A stretch of DNA of 64,000 nucleotides. Source: Polyodon spathula (taxonomy: Eukaryota > Chordata > Actinopteri > Acipenseriformes > Polyodontidae). The stretch spans positions 15,332,765 to 15,396,764 of the forward strand of contig NC_054558.1 of assembly GCF_017654505.1 (NCBI RefSeq). Direction: 5' to 3'. The position numbers were made by a program, and so were the translations under genes. The notes beneath the pieces were generated by a model. The model had not been told where the DNA came from and did not search any database. It worked only from the letters and a program-made list of their open reading frames with translations. Below are positions 57,582 through 64,000 of the stretch, one piece after another (positions within the stretch are counted from its first letter, which is position 1; every line of letters starts with the position of its first letter).

Positions 57582-60500
57582 GTGAGTGAAATGTTTTACG
57601 GTTTTTAATGCTTTTTATGTCTTTTTTTCCCTCCACCTTAACTTAAAAAAAGGGGGTATTATATTTATATTCGTGCACGTTACGTTTCCGGCGCCCTTAG
57701 TTTGTTGCAGACAGATTTAACTGGTGTAAAACGAGCAGGGTGTAGCTTGGGTGTATATTTTACCGGTTTCTTGGGCCTTGTCTGCACTAGTGACATGGGA
57801 TTGAATACACCTTGTTAAAATTCACTTTGGGATTCCGTATAGGTAGATAGTTGAGAGAAAACGGTGTACGGCATTTGAATTCCAAGAAACTGCGTAAAAT
57901 ATTGAGTGCCAGCATTTATTAAACGATTAAGTGGAGCTGTCAGTAAGCTAGGACATGTAAACCCTTAAAAATACCATTCATGCCCATTTTGTATTAACTA
58001 ACGTTTTTATTAATGAACATTACAAAAAAAACAAAATTAAGCCTGCTGGCGGACTGCTTGGGTCATTAGCCTAGTTAACAGACGATCTGTTTTATCATGA
58101 TTAAACCACGACATACACGGATCATATCGTGCTTATTTACTGTGGTTAATCGTTTGTACTACAGTACAGCCGAACTTTGCTGAAAAGCCTAGCTCCACTG
58201 ACCAGTATTGTTGAAAGAATGTAGTTCGATAATTTAAACGTAACCTCTGCGGGTAGAACATGATATTTTAACTTTGTATCTGTAGACAACGAATGTAACG
58301 TGTATTAGTTTCTGTCTATTTACGACTTTGTCTTGTTTGAATGAAATTACAGACAAAAAGCAAAGGGATTTCTTCATACTGCTTTTTGTGTTTATAACTA
58401 AGTTTTGGTATTATCAGGCTGTATACTACAACTTGTGTGTGAAGAGGTTTCGATGTTACCTTGAAATACTGTTGTCTGTCACAGTTTAGACACAGTTAAG
58501 AGTTATTGACCCGGTTTTAGCTGTAAGAAAGGGAACTGGTTTTCGATTTATTTATTTTTATTTATTTGTATTGTCTTTTATTTAAACGTTATGTCAAACC
58601 AGATTCCTTATATTAAAAGGTCTGTTTTTAAGTGGTCATGGTTAGCATTCTGTCATCTTGGTGTGCTCTCATCCCAGGGACAAAATGCTAGAAAAATCTA
58701 CTTGCCCCTCCCCGTCCCACAAAACACACACCAAAAAGTAGAATATAACTTGTATGATTTTGGTTTTATTTAATAGTGAACTCAATCAATCAATTAGCTA
58801 TTAAGTCTAGCCTTATAGCTTGTCTGGTTCTTAAAGAAACACAAAAGGTTCCCTGTGACCCCACCTCAATTTTATAACATACTTTAAGGAAATGTTCCTT
58901 TTCAGAGCAGTTCAGAACATATTTGCTAGTAAATGAGTAAGTTAATTTACACAATTTAAAGGGCAGTGATTTTTATATCAGTCATTGTTTAATTTGTGTT
59001 TTTAAATCCAATATTGGCATTAAGCTATGAAAGTATAAAATTATGAGGAAATTAGGGGTGTGGAATTAAAAAAAAAGTGTCCAGTGTATAGTTACAAATA
59101 AAGAGGAAGTAGTGAGGTTCCGAAAAATATAGCATTATGCGTCCCCACGTGTTGCTACAGCTGTTTAGATAACATACCTTTAATTTCTTCTCATTGTTAA
59201 CATCCTGAGAACTTTACACTTCTAACTTTTTAAAAGCTGTTTTCAAAGCTCTCTTCAAAATATGCAATGTAGGGCACTGGGGTTTGAGCTCTGTCCTCTA
59301 AATTGCTGCAAAAAGAGTGATTTAGTAAAACAAACCAAAAAAAAACTTAAGTGCTCTGGCTTTTCTGTTCCGTACCACATCATGGATCGTTATTGCTGTG
59401 TTACCTGTTTGATAATGCGGGCAATAATCCTCACACTATCAGTGCACTACAGCAGACCTTTTGAAAAAAGTTTTATAAGTGTAAAAAGTTGTCAGGGTGT
59501 TGACAATGAAAAGAAACAGGTAAGTTATGTAAAAGGTTGTAGCAACATGTGTGGACATGTAAGGGTTCATTTTTTGGAACCTTGCTACATAGTGTAAGTT
59601 TTCAGAAACCTGTGTAGCTCTCTAGAAATCTACTCGGGAGTGTTTTTCTACCAACAGAAAGTACATAGTAAGAGAAAAAAAATAAAATATCTCCCAGACA
59701 AATCATGTTGCCCCGGGCATCGGACGATGTGAATTCCACACAGCTGGAGCTATTTTCAAAATTGTTCTTAAAAATAACTCTACTGTCTGTGTCACAGTTT
59801 ACCAATAAATATCAAGTCTAAACAACTGCAAAAGCAAATCTCCACCCATTGTTTGTGTGGTTGCTCAGTTTGGCAGTTGATTTTAAAAATATGCTCATTG
59901 TCCTGGGATACAGATGACTGTTAAGAACAAGGATTTCCTGTGGCAGTAATGTTGGAAAACAAGAATGAATAAACATACTTAGCTCTGTGTTCTAGAAGCC
60001 CTTCTAATACGTAAACTTGTATTTATATTTAAAAATTAGAACTGTTCAATTGTATCTTTCCGTAGCTGCTTTTTAAAATTTTTATTTTGTTTAATTGTCT
60101 CGTTTTTAGTTGAGACAATATAAGCGTTAAATACTCTGTGATCCTGGCCGGGGGAGCAATGCTCATCACTGTCATACACGTTGTTAATGAAAATTGACTT
60201 GATTTAGTATGTACAGTATAGTCACCTTTTAAAATGTACTTATTTCAGATTGTACATGCTGTATTCAATTATAGTGGATGACAATGCATCAATTAACTAT
60301 AAATGATTAAAACATGTTTTAAGGTGGCGGGGATTAAAATTTTGTGCCATTTGGGATTTTAATCTCTCTTTTTTTTTTTTTAACATTTAGTTTAAATAAA
60401 GCAGTGTCCGCAGTGCAGTGATTTTAAAAAGCTGATTAAAAAAAAAAAAGTGATCAAATTCTTAGGCGCATGTGTGCGCAACTATGCTGCAGCCCTGCTA

Positions 60501-63500
60501 TAAACCGTCCTGTTTCTTTTAATTGTCTGATTGCAGCACTCGCACTGGATTTTGCATGTAAGGTGGGAGTAGCAGAGCGATACTACTCCCCAACTGCTCT
60601 TTAATGACCAAAACTAGAACAAGTACAGAGTTTCGTACAACAGCAGTCAATGTGTTTCTGTTTTTTCAGCTACTATTGCTGAAATCTGTGTAGTCATATA
60701 CTGTGGACAATGAACATGTTCTTTTAAAGCAGTTGTCACGCACAGCTTGCAACATACTACAGTAATGTGGTTTAAATGTGCAGGAACCACACCTGATTTC
60801 AGTCTGCGGTCAAACTCTCAACTTGTGGACAGCTTGTTTTCAAGATCCAGTCCAATAGGCTGAAAACTTCCAAAGACAATACAAACTCTTGAGACCAGCC
60901 CCCCCTTTAAAACTACTCTACCAGTTTTTTGTTTGGAGGTCTAAAGATCTATCAGGACTAGCATTGCAAATGATACCTACTGTATCAGTTACTACTGTTT
61001 AAATTCTGAACACTATTTAATTGCTTTGCCTCTTCACCTTTGCAGTGAGTATTTACAGATGGTATATTCTCAGTGTATAGGCCTACCTGAAGAGTGACCA
61101 ACTTACAGACTGATGTTTATTAAAAAAACTAACCTTATACAGTCCATGTCATGCCATAAAACAAATACTAGTTGACATACTTTTTTTCTAAATGTTTGTT
61201 GCAGTTGATTCTCTAAACTTTAAAGATGATTCTGTTTGCCAAAGACAATTTTTAGTATGTTGCATAGTCTTGCAGAGAATGACTATATAAACGTAGTCAC
61301 TTTGCCAATAAAAACAAGCCAATAGAATTGTTACTACCGTACTTCCAGTGTATGGCACACAGATCCAAAGAACATGTGCTTCATGTACCACAAATTGCTG
61401 GCAGCCTTGTATAACTGTCTCTGGTTGTGGATTTCGTGGTAATGAAAGGCGTGAAACTGTCTACTGACTGTAGTCAGGCTGAACCTGCAGGTACCACAAG
61501 AGAGCACTTCCATTCAAACCTTACAAATATGTTAAAATTTGTGATGGTTTTTCCAGCTGGATTATATATTTATCCACTGGGCTACTAAACTCATTTCACT
61601 CATGACTGGAGCTGGGTTTAAACGATTGGAGCTAGTGAATTGCTCCCTAGTCCCTGTAGGTTTTGGTCACAGAATGAAATGTACTTGTACTGTTGTGAAA
61701 GAAAAGAAACTTGCTTGCTGAAGATGTACAATAATGTTTTTAGTGTTATCTTCCCATCTTTTCTGTATGTACAGAATAGCCTATAATATAAAACTGTCAC
61801 TAAGTTTGAAAGCTAAACTGCATTACATGTTCAAGACCAACGGTGCATCACTTGCTGTACTGTAGCAGGATCATAGGAAACCGGTGTTGTTTAAAACTAT
61901 AGCCTCTGTGATTCATTGTCAGGGAATGCCTTGGACTGTGCCAAAAACTTGTTTTTAGACTAGCAGTCAAATCTGATGCAAAGCTTAGTGTGATTCTACC
62001 TTTCCACCCTCTAGAATGAACTTCTCTCTTCTGATTGTGCCCTAGTTGTGTGATGCCTTTGAACCTGATCATTATTCTGCTCCATGAAATAAAGCTGCAC
62101 ATTTTTGTTTATTAGGTGATTAGGGATGTCACAATATTAAAATTATTTGACGATTATTCTGTGGTGCGTTATCACGATAATTGCGTTGCAGCACGATAGT
62201 TTACAAAACTACAAAATAATTCTTTGATTTAAAATGTTACCTTAAGGTAAAACATGTTTTACAACATAAACCAAATTGAAAAAAATATGGTGCTTAATTA
62301 TAATACAACATATACTTACAAAACGCTTTATTTTAAATACAGAACTCATAACAGTTTTGTACACATCTATGAAACACAGGTATCAGTATCAAGATTGGCC
62401 CTAATTAAAAGAAAAAGTGGTTCTTTTTTACATTATTAGTTTTGATTAAAATATGACAGCAAAAAGTGAAATGCATCTCTGCAGCTACTGAACACTGGAA
62501 GGGACTGTCGCTTTCTCTAGCAGAAGCTGGCCAAGTAATTCATAAATTATAACCAATAAGGAAAAGTGATTGAATTATTTCTGTGTGAATAGGGCATAAT
62601 GTTACTGCAGTTCTCAAACCTTTTTTTTTTTTTTTTGGACAGTGGAGTTGATTTATTTATTTAATTTACCATTATGTTTACAGTGGAAATTTGTCAGATT
62701 TTACACAAAACAAGGCAAAGGCTAGTGACGGCAGAAATATGAAAGTTGAAGAGTGCTGTATTTAAGTGCCAATGCATTTATCAAACGTGTCTTAACCATC
62801 GGGATTTGTTTGAATGAGTTTATGCCATGCTCTATAAAAAGAAGACTTTGTGTTCCTTTAAATTGTTACTATGAGGGAAGTTTGTTTTTTTTAAGCATTT
62901 TAACGCGATAATAATTGATAGTCTTTAGAATTTGCACAATAATTGATGTCGGGGTTCGATGTACAACACTAAATAGGAGGACAAAACAGTGAAATATATC
63001 TCCCCCCCCCCCCCCCCCATCAAGTGCTGTTGTAACTGTTAGTATTAACCTGTATATGTAAAGTTCAAAATTTTATAATTCAAAATGAAACATAACCTTA
63101 ATTGATACAAAATTGCTGTGTAGCTACAAAAACATTTGAGATGCTGACCAATTATACTGTATCATTAAGAAATGAAAGTTACTTTCACCTCTAGTCGTAG
63201 TCCAGGAATGGTGCTCATCGGGGTCTATTACTTTAACTGATCTTATCTATTTTCAGAAGAAAGGACACTTGATTTATTGGAGTAAAAGGTTTTGTAAAAT
63301 ACCATTCATTAAAATCCCCACCAAATCAGCGTAAACCCCTTTATCTGTGTCCTTTTTTTATTTTTTGAAGATGCCATAAATTATAGTAATTTGCTAAACT
63401 GCCTGTGGTACAGTATTTGTATGAAAGTATAAATACAACACATGATGTATCATAATGAAAATCATTACAAAAAGCATTTACTTTGAAGTGTTGCTGATAA

Positions 63501-64000
63501 GTACAGTAGAACGTTGCAAAGTCGAACGCCTGGGGGAGACATATACTTTCAGTTCAGAATTGTGGTCGTTTTGAATTTGTGATTTTATTTTTTTTTTTGT
63601 CCTGATTTCCATTAAGCACTGTATATTGAAACGGAAGTACAGTACTGCACATTTAAACACTATTATATAAGTTTAAAACAACAATACAATTGAGTATGTA
63701 GTACAGAGAGTGTACTGAAACAGTTTCAGAGTTTATAGTAGCAGGCTACATCTCTCTAAAAAAAAAAGACTATAAAAGCCCTAATACACAGCACAGTACA
63801 CTAGAAAAATAACACTACAGCACATAACTCCCTTAGTAAGAATTTCACAGAAATAGCCGTTCCAGACGTGTCAGCAGTGTTGCTCACCTTCGATGTCTAG
63901 TTTTAGCCAGCCTGTGCTTCCAGTAAAATTCTCGGGATCAAAACTGGGTTAGTTTCCATGCAGTTTTTCATAAAACACCCTTGCTTGTTCACAAAGAATT
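57582..64000 (+). other. pitpnb: Start of PITPNB intron 1
   Basis: AT-rich with no recognisable coding exon. It contains a 17-C run (63002-63018), several A/T runs, and a possible decayed hAT-type element between about 62124 (AGGGATGTCACAATATTAAA) and 62990 (ACGCGATAATAATTGATAG, TTGATGTCGGGGTTCGATG). Nothing else recognised. Confidence 0.65.

Noticed and set aside
57582..64000. PITPNB exon 2 within the window
   Set aside because: I looked for an acceptor followed by codons for RVVLP and the QEYQVGQLY block and saw none.

Overview
The window is vertebrate nuclear DNA: split exons with GT-AG introns, long AT-rich introns and intergenic DNA, a CpG-rich promoter, and abundant SINE, LINE, Tc1, piggyBac-like and Ty3/gypsy remnants. 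The repeat mix (a tRNA-derived SINE with a long body, CR1/L2-type LINE 3' ends, Tc1 copies, a gypsy element with integrase before reverse transcriptase) suggests a ray-finned fish, perhaps a non-teleost such as a sturgeon, paddlefish, gar or bowfin. That assignment is inference.

Region 1 (1-42.9 kb, + strand) is the 3' half of TTC28, the tetratricopeptide-repeat protein with a CHAT domain. Eleven coding exons can be placed to the base (2319-2459, 20507-20648, 28213-28392, 29636-30362, 31045-31169, 32726-32957, 33926-34002, 35651-35674, 36866-36995, 39850-39957, 40551-42166). All reading phases agree, and together they encode about 1166 C-terminal residues: the CHAT domain, its C-terminal extension and a Ser/Pro-rich disordered tail ending at a TGA at 42164-42166. 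The N-terminal TPR half lies upstream of the window. A 3' UTR follows, with a poly(A) signal at 42880.

Region 2 (42.9-57.1 kb) is intergenic and made largely of repeats: a SINE, a 74-bp almost pure G tract, nested MITEs, a LINE 3' end, a decayed gypsy element cut by a SINE-like insertion, and a probable solo LTR.

Region 3 (57.1-64 kb) is a CpG-rich promoter with CCAAT and a palindromic CRE, followed by the 20-nt coding part of PITPNB exon 1 and the start of its first intron. TTC28 followed head-to-tail by PITPNB is the order remembered from human chromosome 22, which supports both gene calls.

The most notable feature is structural. Three separate tandem arrays (27-bp x about 81, about 52-bp x 7.3, 15-bp x about 38) each end within about 0-100 bp of a TTC28 3' splice site; one supplies the acceptor region itself and another precedes a 24-nt microexon. 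Also notable are a foldback MITE family with six copies (two carrying younger insertions), a piggyBac-like MITE with TTAA duplications, and a CHAT domain whose catalytic Cys position is Tyr.
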